Source: Pedobacter ureilyticus
Lineage (GTDB): Bacteria > Bacteroidota > Bacteroidia > Sphingobacteriales > Sphingobacteriaceae
NCBI RefSeq assembly: GCF_005925345.1
Contig: NZ_SSHJ01000009.1
Location: 62,001 to 126,000, forward strand
DNA: 64,000 nucleotides
Reading direction: 5' to 3'
Shown here: positions 52,599-61,844 of the stretch, piece after piece
How positions within the stretch are numbered: position 1 is the first letter of the stretch
Layout of the letters: each line of letters opens with the position of its first letter
The notes under the pieces: generated by a model
What the model was told of the DNA's origin: nothing
The model's database searches: none
What the model saw: only the letters and a program-made list of their open reading frames with translations
Translations under genes and position numbers: made by a program

Positions 52599-54338
52599 TT
52601 AGTATTCTGGATTTTGCTCCATTAAAGGCATTTTTTGAATTTCCGACAAAGGAATAGGTAGCAAATACATCGCATTCCTAAAATTCAACGGCCGTGGTGC
52701 TCTAGAAATTGTGTGTACAAAACTATTGGTACCTGTGCGGGTAATGATGTCGATACTATTAAAACCTTTGAGCACTGTAGAGGCAATTTTCCATCTTCTG
52801 ATATCATTGAAACGGTGGTCTTCGAAAGCCAATTCTATACGGCGCTCATTTTGAATAAGTGGGCGCAACTCATCAGTAGTAATATTTGCTTTAATGCCAT
52901 ACCTACCATCTGCACCTGGCAATATTCCGGCACGCTCTCTAAGTATTACCAATTTCTCTACAGCTTTTTCTGGTTGCCCAGTTTCATTAATCGCTTCCGC
53001 ATAGTTCAATAAAATTTCGGCGTAGCGCATTAGAGGCCAAGCTCTTTCAGTAGTAGCTGCCAAACCATTAGAAATATTCTCATCGCACATTTTTCTACTG
53101 AAATAACCTGTAAAATTATTACTTGGCGTATAAGCATCTGCGGTGGTATTGGCAATGGTAGAACCCGTACTGGTGTAAGTGTAGACAATGGTTTTTACTG
53201 CACTGTTATTGATGTAAGACAGTCCGTTATGAATAATAGAATAAGTGAAGCGAGGATCTCTGTTTACGTAAGGATCATTGGGGTTATAGGTAGCGCTTTC
53301 TGCAATCGTTTTTCCATCCCTCATGGGAAAAGCCTCTACCAAACTTTGTGTAGGTTTCATGATGGATGCGCCAGTACGTGTAGGTGGCAGGTAGTAAGCT
53401 TCAAATTCTTTTTGCGCCGGGCGGTTATATTGGAAGATATATTCGCTGTTTATCCGTTTTAAAAACACCTCGTAAAAACCATTTCCAGGTCTTGTGGTGT
53501 TATCTACGTGCAAACTATAAATCCCTAAATTAATCACTGCTTCCGCTGCATCGGCAGCTTGTTGCCATCTGCTTACGCTAAAAGTTGGATAGCCAACTAC
53601 AGCACTTTCGCTCATACCGCCGCCGTTAAAAAGTGGACTAGCAGCATACAACAATACCCTAGATTTTAAGGCTAGGCAAGCACCTCTGGTAACCCTACCA
53701 AAGTCGATATCTCTGTAAGTAACATTTGCTAAATCAGCCGCGGCTGCATCTAATTCTGATACCATATAACTGACACATTCTTCATAAGTGCCCCTAGGTA
53801 TGTTAATGATATCGTTAATGCCAAAAACCTTATCGCCAATTAAGGGTACCCCGCCAAAGGCGATGACCATGTGATGGTAATAAAACGCCCGTAAAAACCT
53901 AGCTTCGGCACGCATTCTTCTTTTGGTTGATTCGTGGAAAGGTGCGCCACCAATCTTCTCTAGCAAAAGATTAACCCTCCTGATGTTTTTGTAAGGCGTG
54001 TTCCAGAAATCTTTATCGGTAGCAAAACCGGTTAACACATTTGATGGGCCAATGGTTCCTTGCGCATAAGCATTGCCCCACACAGAAAGGTTATTGTTTC
54101 CTTCGGCATTATCGGTTGCCAATTCGGTATTTCCAGAACCTCCCGCCGAATTAAAACGCGATGGGCCAAAAGTGTATCCAGCATCAACATAAATTCTATT
54201 CAAGAAATTTGTTGTTTGAACGCTATCTGTAAAGACCGCCTCTTCGGTTAATCCTGTAGTTTTATCTTCTAAACCTCCAGTTTTTTTGCAAGCAAAAAAC
54301 ACCAATGGAAGCAATGTTGTAATTAATATCTTTTTCAT
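52599..54338 (-). CDS. SusD/RagB-family outer-membrane lipoprotein
   Basis: 579 residues. The type II signal MKKILITTLLPLVFFAC gives lipid-Cys 17, followed by KKTGGLEDK. SusD features: TPR-like helical repeats, SVWGNAYAQGTIGPSNVL, ARFLRAFYYHHMVIAFGGVP, KSRVLLYAASPLFNGGG, and the C-terminal blocks RYAEILLNYAEAINETGQ and LIQNERRIELAFEDHRFNDI. It binds glycan at the surface as lid of the SusC channel. The SusC partner ends 8 bp upstream. Confidence 0.95.
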   Translation of the reverse strand: MKKILITTLLPLVFFACKKTGGLEDKTTGLTEEAVFTDSVQTTNFLNRIYVDAGYTFGPSRFNSAGGSGNTELATDNAEGNNNLSVWGNAYAQGTIGPSNVLTGFATDKDFWNTPYKNIRRVNLLLEKIGGAPFHESTKRRMRAEARFLRAFYYHHMVIAFGGVPLIGDKVFGINDIINIPRGTYEECVSYMVSELDAAAADLANVTYRDIDFGRVTRGACLALKSRVLLYAASPLFNGGGMSESAVVGYPTFSVSRWQQAADAAEAVINLGIYSLHVDNTTRPGNGFYEVFLKRINSEYIFQYNRPAQKEFEAYYLPPTRTGASIMKPTQSLVEAFPMRDGKTIAESATYNPNDPYVNRDPRFTYSIIHNGLSYINNSAVKTIVYTYTSTGSTIANTTADAYTPSNNFTGYFSRKMCDENISNGLAATTERAWPLMRYAEILLNYAEAINETGQPEKAVEKLVILRERAGILPGADGRYGIKANITTDELRPLIQNERRIELAFEDHRFNDIRRWKIASTVLKGFNSIDIITRTGTNSFVHTISRAPRPLNFRNAMYLLPIPLSEIQKMPLMEQNPEY

Positions 54339-54346
54339 GGTACAGA

Positions 54347-57300
54347 TTAAAAAGTAACGTTTAAACCCATGTTCATTATTCTTGTTGGTGGATAAGGCAA
54401 ATCGCCGGCAGACTCCAATATCTCTGGATCTAAATTGTATAGCCTATCTAGTTTGGTAAAGGTTAGTAAATTGTAGCCATTGGTGTATAAACGCAAACCT
54501 TTTACACCTAGTTTAGATAACAATTTTGGACCTGCAGTATAGCTTAGTTCTGCAGTTTTAAGGCGCATATAATCGCCAGGAATGGCCCAAAAATCTGAGT
54601 AAAAATCTCTCGGACTTTGACTTAAAGCGGTAGTGTACAACTGCGGATATTTTGCATTGTTACCTAACTCAGGTGTCCAGTGTTGTTGGTGTATAGGCTG
54701 TTGGTTACTGGCATTGTGGTGTATTACCGCACCTTGTGCGCTAGCTACAAAATTTAAAGCCGCTTGGAACAAAACCGTGAGCCTAAAGTTTTTATAACCA
54801 GCCCCAAGCGTAACACCTGCTATTGTATTTGGCAAATTGGTATTACCGAAAAACGACCTATCGTTGGCATCTATCGCACCGTCGCCATTCAAATCCATGT
54901 ATTTAAGATCGCCTGGTCGGCCACCAATAGTTGGTTTTGGAACTGCTGGATTAGCAATGTCTGCTGCAGTATAAAATTCGCCTGTCCATTTGTACTTTAA
55001 TACCGAGCCAATAGGCATTCCGGTTTCTCTTTGGTAAGGATATAACGTAACAGCCTCATCTCTAAAAGTAATTTTATTTTTAGCTAATGAATAAGTTCCT
55101 TGTATAGAGTAATTCCAATTTTTAGAGATATCGTCCCTAAAACTAATTTCTGCTTCGAAACCACGGTTGTTTGTTCTACCAATGTTTACCAGTGGCAAAT
55201 TTTGCCCGAATACGGCGGAAATGGTTCCGCGATTGGTAATGATGTCGTATCTATTGTTATTGAAATAATCTAATTTAGCTGACAGCTTATTTTTAAAGAA
55301 AGCCATATCTAAACCTATATCTAACTTTTTATCTTTTTCCCAAGTTACCTCATCATTGGCTAAAGTGCCCTCGGTTACCGTTCCGAAACCATTATTGGTG
55401 GCCAAGCCAAACAAACCACTTCCCGATCCTGTTGCCCAGTTTTGAAGATAGGCGTATACGCCTCCTGTATTATCCGCTCCAACCAAGCCATAAGATCCTC
55501 TTAGTTTAAATTGATCGATGAAATTCAGGTTATCCTTAACGAAGCTTTCCTCGGCAAGGTTCCAACCTACAGATACCGCTGGAAAAAAACCTAGTTTTTT
55601 GCCTTTTGCAAAACGATCTGAACCATTGTATGCGCCACTAAATTCTATTAAATACTTCTGCTTATAATCATAGCCAAACCTAGCCGTGATACCGCTAAAT
55701 ATCTCTGGAATAAAGTTATACAAACCTCCGTTGCTCGAGTTTTGATACCTCTTGTCACTTGTATTATATAAAACCAAGCCTGAAACATTGTGGTTTCCAA
55801 AACTTCTGTTATAATTTAACATGGCTTGCATGGTAAGCGCACTTGCTGTACTACCAGGACTGTAACTTAAGCCCGGCGTACTAATTCTAAAGATATTGTC
55901 ACGCTGACCAAAGCTGTATGAATTAGTTACCGGCTCATATACGTAAGAAATAAAACCGGTGCCACTGGCTGGCCTAGAAAGCGAGCGAGTGTAAAAATAA
56001 AGGTTACGGTAAGCCAATACACCTTTTACTGAAAGCCCGGGAGTAATGAAATCTAATTTTTGATTAGCCGAAGTAGACAGGTTGATATTGTTATTGAATG
56101 TACGGTAGTAACCATTATACATTAAACGTCCCACAATGTTGTTGTTATTTCTTCCAGAAGCTGTTCTTTGCCAAACGCTATAGCCTAAGGTTCCGTTTGG
56201 ATTATAAACCGGATAGTTAAACGGCGCTGTTTCGCCCAAACGACCCAAATCGCTAAAAATAGTATTATTGGCCGTTGCATTATTAGAGTTGGTTTCATCC
56301 ACGTTTCCGAATAAGTCAAATTTTACATCAAGTGTTTTAGTCACTTTTAAATCAATGTTAGAGCGGTAATTGTATCTCTTGTAATAAAATCTGCTATTTA
56401 AATCAGCGCTAAAATCTTTAAGTTGGCCACCTTGGTCTACGTAACCAATAGAAACAAAATACTTTGCTTTTTCTGTACCACCATTTACGTTGAAATTAGC
56501 TTTAGCCTGTGGTGCAAATTGTTTTAATAAGATATCAGACCAATCGTTATTTGGATGTCCGTAAGGATCTTCGCCTGTTCTGTACAATTCTAAGTCGGTA
56601 TCAGAAAAGGTACGTACAAAACTCGGGTTTGGGTTTAAGTTGTTAGTGTTCACTTGCGCTTCGTTAATTAGTGAAGCGGCTTCATAAGAACCCAAAGCTT
56701 TCGGGGTTCTGGTGAGCTGACTTAAACCATACTCAAACAATGCGGTAATTCGCGGCTTGCCTATCCTACCACGGGTAGTAGTTACCAAAATTACCCCATT
56801 TGCGCCTTTAATACCGTAAATAGAGGTTGTTGCGGCATCTTTCAAAATACTTACCGACTCTACCTCATTGGCACTCAATTGAGAGAATTGATCATAAGTA
56901 AACTCAATATCGTCTACCAAAATTAATGGGTTATTGCTCGAACCTGATACGTAAGAACTCACGCCCCGAATGTAAAACCGAGCTCCATCGGCACCTGGCT
57001 GACCACTAGTTTGTTGCGAAGCAAAACCGGTAATGCGGCCAGCTAATGTATTTTGTAAACTAGGTGATGGGCTTTGTCTAATTTCATCTCCACCAATGCT
57101 GGCTACTGCACCCGTTAACGTTTTTTTCTTCTGTGTGCCATAGCCTACTACCACTACATCTTCTAAAGTTGTTTTGTCTTCTTCTAGCGATACTGTGATA
57201 TTTGTTTTTCCATCGATATTAATTTCTTTGCTTGTGTAGCCAATTAATCTAACGACGAGAATATTGCTAGTTACACTGAGTGTAAATTTTCCTTCTTGGT

Positions 57301-57466
57301 TAGTGGTCGTTCCGTTAGATGGGTTGCTTTTTTCAACCACCGTTGCTCCAGGTAAAAACCCAGATTGATCGCTTACCACACCCGTTATTTGCTTTTTCTG
57401 TGCATGGGCAGTAATGCTCAACAGCATCATGAAAATGCAGCATAGATATGTTATTTTTTTCATCAT
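54347..57466 (-). CDS. SusC/RagA-family TonB-linked outer-membrane transporter
   Basis: About 1039 residues from ATG 57466 (MMKKITYLCC); the longer frame adds eight residues. Signal peptide, then a carboxypeptidase-like domain (ITGVVSDQSGFLPGATVVEK), the TonB-box region DVVVVGYGTQKKK, a plug (RFYIRGVSSY, then LVDDIEFTYDQFSQLSANEV) and a 22-strand barrel ending MGLNVTF. It imports oligosaccharides with the SusD encoded next. Full length, unlike the SusC remnant at 59236-59820. Confidence 0.95.
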   Translation of the reverse strand: MMKKITYLCCIFMMLLSITAHAQKKQITGVVSDQSGFLPGATVVEKSNPSNGTTTNQEGKFTLSVTSNILVVRLIGYTSKEINIDGKTNITVSLEEDKTTLEDVVVVGYGTQKKKTLTGAVASIGGDEIRQSPSPSLQNTLAGRITGFASQQTSGQPGADGARFYIRGVSSYVSGSSNNPLILVDDIEFTYDQFSQLSANEVESVSILKDAATTSIYGIKGANGVILVTTTRGRIGKPRITALFEYGLSQLTRTPKALGSYEAASLINEAQVNTNNLNPNPSFVRTFSDTDLELYRTGEDPYGHPNNDWSDILLKQFAPQAKANFNVNGGTEKAKYFVSIGYVDQGGQLKDFSADLNSRFYYKRYNYRSNIDLKVTKTLDVKFDLFGNVDETNSNNATANNTIFSDLGRLGETAPFNYPVYNPNGTLGYSVWQRTASGRNNNNIVGRLMYNGYYRTFNNNINLSTSANQKLDFITPGLSVKGVLAYRNLYFYTRSLSRPASGTGFISYVYEPVTNSYSFGQRDNIFRISTPGLSYSPGSTASALTMQAMLNYNRSFGNHNVSGLVLYNTSDKRYQNSSNGGLYNFIPEIFSGITARFGYDYKQKYLIEFSGAYNGSDRFAKGKKLGFFPAVSVGWNLAEESFVKDNLNFIDQFKLRGSYGLVGADNTGGVYAYLQNWATGSGSGLFGLATNNGFGTVTEGTLANDEVTWEKDKKLDIGLDMAFFKNKLSAKLDYFNNNRYDIITNRGTISAVFGQNLPLVNIGRTNNRGFEAEISFRDDISKNWNYSIQGTYSLAKNKITFRDEAVTLYPYQRETGMPIGSVLKYKWTGEFYTAADIANPAVPKPTIGGRPGDLKYMDLNGDGAIDANDRSFFGNTNLPNTIAGVTLGAGYKNFRLTVLFQAALNFVASAQGAVIHHNASNQQPIHQQHWTPELGNNAKYPQLYTTALSQSPRDFYSDFWAIPGDYMRLKTAELSYTAGPKLLSKLGVKGLRLYTNGYNLLTFTKLDRLYNLDPEILESAGDLPYPPTRIMNMGLNVTF

Positions 57467-57545
57467 ATAATCTTTATTGAACAGCCGCATTAACTATTGC
57501 TAAGGCTGGCATTATCATCGATGTTTAATTAAATGCCTGATTTTT

Positions 57546-59225
57546 TTAGTAATAACCTTCGTTTTGAACCAGCTTGTTATTTCTAATTATTTCTGAATAA
57601 GGAATGGGCATGTGATAATATTTAGGCTGAAATATCATCGTGTTCACATTCTTAAGTACATACAATGGATCATTTTGAGTAATGGTTAACCCTTGTAAGG
57701 TAGCTGCCAATTCAGTACTCATTTTCCATCTGCGCAAATCCCAAAAGCGATGCTCCTCGAAACTCAATTCAATACGTCTTTCATTTTTGATTAACTCTCT
57801 AAGATCATCTTGAAGTATACCTACAGGAACGCCATATCTGTTACCAGCCCCTGCTGTAATACCTGCTCTGGCACGCACCAAATTCATTTGTCTTACGGCA
57901 TCTTCTACCCTTCCAACCTCATTCAATGCTTCTGCATAGCTTAACAACACATCCGCAAAGCGGAAATATGGGAAGTTATGACTTTGGTTGGCATAGGTGG
58001 TAGCGTTAGAAAAATCGCCCATGAACTTTCTCAAATAATAAGAAGTTTTGGTTTGTGTTTTAAAAGCCTGATTGGGTTTATCCAAACCGCCTTCGTAAGT
58101 TTGCACTGCCCTGCCCAACCATTGCACGCCGTTGTAAAAAAGAATGGCTTTTAACCTTGGATCGCGGCCTTCGTATTGCGAAGCAGCCGTTGTAGTGCCT
58201 GTATAAGGCGTACCATTGGCATTGCTAAAGGCATTCACAAAATTTTGGGTTGGGCTGTTTCTGCCATTGCTGGTAGTTGGCGCCACATAACCCACGGGTG
58301 CGTTTGCGTTCTCAATTACCGTAGAATTTGACGATTGCTTAGACCAAATGATATCGGTATTGATTTTAGTGGTAAACACCGCAGTGTAGGCGGCTGTTCC
58401 GGTTGCGGTTGGTAATTTATAGTAGCCTTTTGCAATTAACGCTTCGGCAGCGGTAATTACCCGTTGCCATCTGCTTGGATCATTGGTAAGGTAACCTGTT
58501 AATGCCTTTAATTGTGCATTGGTTTCGAAACCGCCACCGTTAAACAACGGGCTGGCCGCATATAGGTACAATCTACATTTTAAAGCCATTGCGGCTTCAG
58601 ATGGTATCCTGCCAAATTCTGTAGCGGCAACAGCAGATCCGTTGGGCAAATCTGGCGTAACAGCATCGCACTCTGCAGCAATGTAATCTACACATTCTGC
58701 GAAAGTATTACGAGGCAAGTTCAAATCACTGTTTAAATCAAAAACCTGATCGCCAACCAGCGGTATCCCTCCATAACGTTTCAACAACTCGAAGTAGGCA
58801 AAAGCACGTAGAAAACGAGCTTCGGCCACTTGTCTCTTTTTAGTTGCATCAGGAATAGGAACTACACCGATATTCTTCAGAAAAACATTACTTCTTCTGA
58901 TGATGGTATAACTATTTGCCCAGTTGTTATCTGGATAGTTTGTAGCGTTAAGCTGACCATTGGTAAACAACATGATGTTTGATCTTTCTGAAGATGGCAC
59001 TGCATCATCTGTAGCCGCATCTAAAAAATCGCCTTCAATACGGTTAAATCCGCTGGGCAAGAATGAATAAATGCCCAACAAATAAGCCGTAGATTGCACA
59101 CCCATTTGATCGGTCGGATCAAACACATCTGTCTCTAGCACCCTTTCTTCTGGTTCGTTTTCGAACTTTCTGCAAGATTGGGCCAGCACCGATACGAGGA
59201 TTAAAAAATATAGTACTCTTTTCAT
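57546..59225 (-). CDS. SusD/RagB-family lipoprotein (second copy)
   Basis: 559 residues. Signal MKRVLYFLILVSVLAQSC gives lipid-Cys 18. Same architecture as the other SusD: ARFLRAFAYFELLKRYGGIP, KCRLYLYAASPLFNGGG, RFADVLLSYAEALNEVG and LIKNERRIELSFEEHRFWDL. Its SusC should lie directly upstream, but there only the C-terminal third of a SusC remains, fused to a GH3 domain. It may pair with the intact SusC downstream or be without a partner. Confidence 0.93.
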   Translation of the reverse strand: MKRVLYFLILVSVLAQSCRKFENEPEERVLETDVFDPTDQMGVQSTAYLLGIYSFLPSGFNRIEGDFLDAATDDAVPSSERSNIMLFTNGQLNATNYPDNNWANSYTIIRRSNVFLKNIGVVPIPDATKKRQVAEARFLRAFAYFELLKRYGGIPLVGDQVFDLNSDLNLPRNTFAECVDYIAAECDAVTPDLPNGSAVAATEFGRIPSEAAMALKCRLYLYAASPLFNGGGFETNAQLKALTGYLTNDPSRWQRVITAAEALIAKGYYKLPTATGTAAYTAVFTTKINTDIIWSKQSSNSTVIENANAPVGYVAPTTSNGRNSPTQNFVNAFSNANGTPYTGTTTAASQYEGRDPRLKAILFYNGVQWLGRAVQTYEGGLDKPNQAFKTQTKTSYYLRKFMGDFSNATTYANQSHNFPYFRFADVLLSYAEALNEVGRVEDAVRQMNLVRARAGITAGAGNRYGVPVGILQDDLRELIKNERRIELSFEEHRFWDLRRWKMSTELAATLQGLTITQNDPLYVLKNVNTMIFQPKYYHMPIPYSEIIRNNKLVQNEGYY

Positions 59226-59235
59226 ATCTGTAATG

Positions 59236-61062
59236 CTATAATTGAATATTTAAACCGAAAGAAAACACACGCTCAATTGGGTAAGTTCCATTGAAATTTT
59301 CTGGATCGGCACCGTTAAAAGTTTTTGAACTTAAAGTCCATAGGTTTAATCCATTTGCGAATAGGCGAGTAGATTTTATACCAATTTTTTGAGTAAGCTT
59401 AGCTGGAAGTGTGTAGCCTAATTCTACATTTCTCAACTTTAGGAAATCGCCCTTTCTTAACCAAAAGGATGACGAAACGAAATTGTTAACCGCACCGTTT
59501 CTTGGCCCCGAGTTGGTGGTTAAGCGTGGATATTGAGCCGTGGCAGCTGTTGATGGTGTAAACCTGTTTAAATGGTTTTGATAAGCTTGCGCCGTACCAC
59601 CCTGAAACTCCCAGTAGCTACTTCCAGATAAGTAAACTTCTTGGTTAATGACACCTTGAAGTAAAGCGCTAACATCAAAGCCGCCAACATTAAAACCTAA
59701 TCTGGCACCTAAAAATAAACTCGGCTTTTGCGATCCGATGGTGGTTTGATCGTATTGATTAATGATACCATCGCCGTTTAAATCCCTGTATTTAATATCT
59801 CCAGGTTGTGGCGTGTATCCTTTTACTAAAATTTTTTTAGCTGAGGTTAACGGTAATGCTCTATCCTTATTTTTAAGCAAAACGATACTTTCCTCCGCCA
59901 ATTGTTCTGCTATTTTTAAACTCTCAGGGCGATAGAAACGTTGTTTTTCGGTAGTGGTTGGCGTATAAGGGCGATCAAATAGTCCTAACTTAAATTTCAC
60001 TCTCAACACACGTCTCACCGCATCATTCAATAGTTCTTCTGAAACTTTTCCTTCTTTCACTAAATCACCCAAATGGTTATCGTAACTTCTGTTCATCATG
60101 TCCATTTCTACACCAGCAGTAAACGCTTTTAATGCTGCTTCTTTTTTGTTGGCAGCCACACCCTGCGGACGAAGTTGTTCAATCGAACCCCAATCTGAAA
60201 CTACAAACCCATCGTGTTTCCAACGTTTTTTCAATACTTCTGTTAAGGTGTAATGGTTCGCAGAGCCCGGCGTTCCGCTGATATCGTTGAACGAACTCAT
60301 CAAAGTTAACGCACCAGCCTTCACTCCCGCTTCGTAGGGCGGCATGTAAGTATCCCAAAGTGTTTGGTTAGAAATTTCTGAGTACACATAATCGCGGCCC
60401 GCTTCTGAAGCGCCATAACCGATATAATGTTTCAGACAAGCAGCAACGTTTTTATCGCTCGATAGATCCTTTCCTTGGTAACCTTTAACCGAAGCCACGG
60501 TAAAAATGGCGTTGGTGTAGGTATCTTCGCCATAACCCTCTGCTACACGGCCCCAACGACCATCTCTGGCTACATCAATCATCGGAGAGAAAGTCCAGTC
60601 TATGCCAGACATTCTAGCTTCTTGCGCTGCTACGCCGCAGGCTTTCTCCACCAAAGCAGGGTTCCAAGAACAGGCTTGCCCCAAAGAAATTGGGTAAATG
60701 GTACGGAAACCATGGATCACATCGTAACCGAAAATAATAGGAATGCCCAAACGGCTTTGCTCCATCGCTTTTTTTTGCACTTGATTTCTCAAATCAGCAT
60801 CGCTACCAAAATAAATTAGCGAGCCAATCTCTGCTGGAATACCATTCACAGGATCCGCCATATTATTGGCGTTATCGTTACGTCCCAATGTATATTGGTT
60901 CAACTGCATTACTTTTTCTTGCAAATTCATGCGAGCTAATAGATCGTCTATGCGTTTCTCAATAGACTGTTTGGCGTCTTTATAAAGTGGCTTTTCTTGC
61001 TTATAACTCGAAAATATTAAGGTAGTGATTACTGCTAATGCTAAGCTAATTTTCTTTATCAT
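59236..61062 (-). CDS. In-frame chimera: GH3 N-terminal barrel fused to SusC C-terminus
   Basis: 608 residues. Residues 1-~413 are a GH3 beta-glucosidase (BglX-like) with a signal peptide, RDGRWGRVAEGYGEDTY and catalytic nucleophile D290 (GFVVSDWGS). At AKKILV (409-413) the GH3 text stops where the second domain should begin, and from about 414 the protein reads as SusC: KGYTPQPGDIKYRDLNGDG, KGDFLKLRNVELGYTLPAKL, VFSFGLNIQL. It lacks the GH3 C-domain and the SusC signal, plug and most of the barrel, so neither part is likely to work. A deletion between neighbouring genes, or an assembly error, explains it best. Confidence 0.85.
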   Translation of the reverse strand: MIKKISLALAVITTLIFSSYKQEKPLYKDAKQSIEKRIDDLLARMNLQEKVMQLNQYTLGRNDNANNMADPVNGIPAEIGSLIYFGSDADLRNQVQKKAMEQSRLGIPIIFGYDVIHGFRTIYPISLGQACSWNPALVEKACGVAAQEARMSGIDWTFSPMIDVARDGRWGRVAEGYGEDTYTNAIFTVASVKGYQGKDLSSDKNVAACLKHYIGYGASEAGRDYVYSEISNQTLWDTYMPPYEAGVKAGALTLMSSFNDISGTPGSANHYTLTEVLKKRWKHDGFVVSDWGSIEQLRPQGVAANKKEAALKAFTAGVEMDMMNRSYDNHLGDLVKEGKVSEELLNDAVRRVLRVKFKLGLFDRPYTPTTTEKQRFYRPESLKIAEQLAEESIVLLKNKDRALPLTSAKKILVKGYTPQPGDIKYRDLNGDGIINQYDQTTIGSQKPSLFLGARLGFNVGGFDVSALLQGVINQEVYLSGSSYWEFQGGTAQAYQNHLNRFTPSTAATAQYPRLTTNSGPRNGAVNNFVSSSFWLRKGDFLKLRNVELGYTLPAKLTQKIGIKSTRLFANGLNLWTLSSKTFNGADPENFNGTYPIERVFSFGLNIQL

Positions 61063-61064
61063 TT

Positions 61065-61835
61065 CTATTTAAAAACAGGTGTTTGCGATAATTTCATTGT
61101 TTTTTGTTGATTGTTTTTCAGTTCGAACACTACAATCTCGTTCTCTCCCTGCATTAAATTTTCTGCTGGAATTAAAATAGAGCGTTGCTTTTCTTCCTCC
61201 CAATAAGAACCTACATATTTTTGATTGATCCATACTTCGCCCATACCCCATCCAGAGATATCTAAGTAAGTCTTTTTCGCCTCGTCGAGCTTAAAAGTCC
61301 CTTTGTAAAAACCTGGCGTTGCTGCTTCCTTACGACTTTCAAATTTTAGATCTTTGATGGGAAATTTTTTGATATTCAAGGGGATCATTTTCCAATTCGA
61401 AATTTCATTTCCATCTAAAGTGACTTCGCCAAACAAACCTTTGGAGTTGTCTGTAATTTCTGGACCATAAGTAATTCTGCCTATGTTTTCCACATAAATC
61501 TGTAATAAATACTTGCCCGGAGTTGTTTTAATAACGATTTTTTTATGGTTATCCGTTAGGCGACCCTGTAACTTTCCATCTACGTAAACCGAAGCATAAT
61601 CGCGAACATTTTCCAACTCCAAATCTTCACTTTCCGCTTGCGTGGTGATTTCAGCTAGATAAAGCACATAACCAAAATCCACATTCAAATCGTTCATAGG
61701 CAACAGTCCATCAGCTTCTACGGCTTTTTGATACACTTGCGCTAAAGCTGCTTTTTGGTTGAATACGATTTCCTGAGCCATCAAAGTCTGACTGGCCAAC
61801 ATCGTTACTCCTAATGCAATTTTTCTCCACATCAC
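61065..61835 (-). CDS. GH35 beta-galactosidase C-terminal domains without catalytic barrel
   Basis: 256 residues. Signal peptide MMWRKIALGVTMLASQTLMAQ, then directly the post-barrel region of GH35 enzymes: LLPMNDLNVDFGYVLYLAEI, VRDYASVYVDGKLQGRL, YLDISGWGMGEVWINQKYVG, PAENLMQGENEIVVFELKNN. The ~330-residue (beta/alpha)8 domain that carries both catalytic Glu is missing. It may be an internal in-frame deletion or a natural carbohydrate-binding protein. Encoded 2 bp before the chimera and 9 bp after the GH2 gene. Confidence 0.75.
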   Translation of the reverse strand: MMWRKIALGVTMLASQTLMAQEIVFNQKAALAQVYQKAVEADGLLPMNDLNVDFGYVLYLAEITTQAESEDLELENVRDYASVYVDGKLQGRLTDNHKKIVIKTTPGKYLLQIYVENIGRITYGPEITDNSKGLFGEVTLDGNEISNWKMIPLNIKKFPIKDLKFESRKEAATPGFYKGTFKLDEAKKTYLDISGWGMGEVWINQKYVGSYWEEEKQRSILIPAENLMQGENEIVVFELKNNQQKTMKLSQTPVFK

Positions 61836-61844
61836 TTTCCTTTC

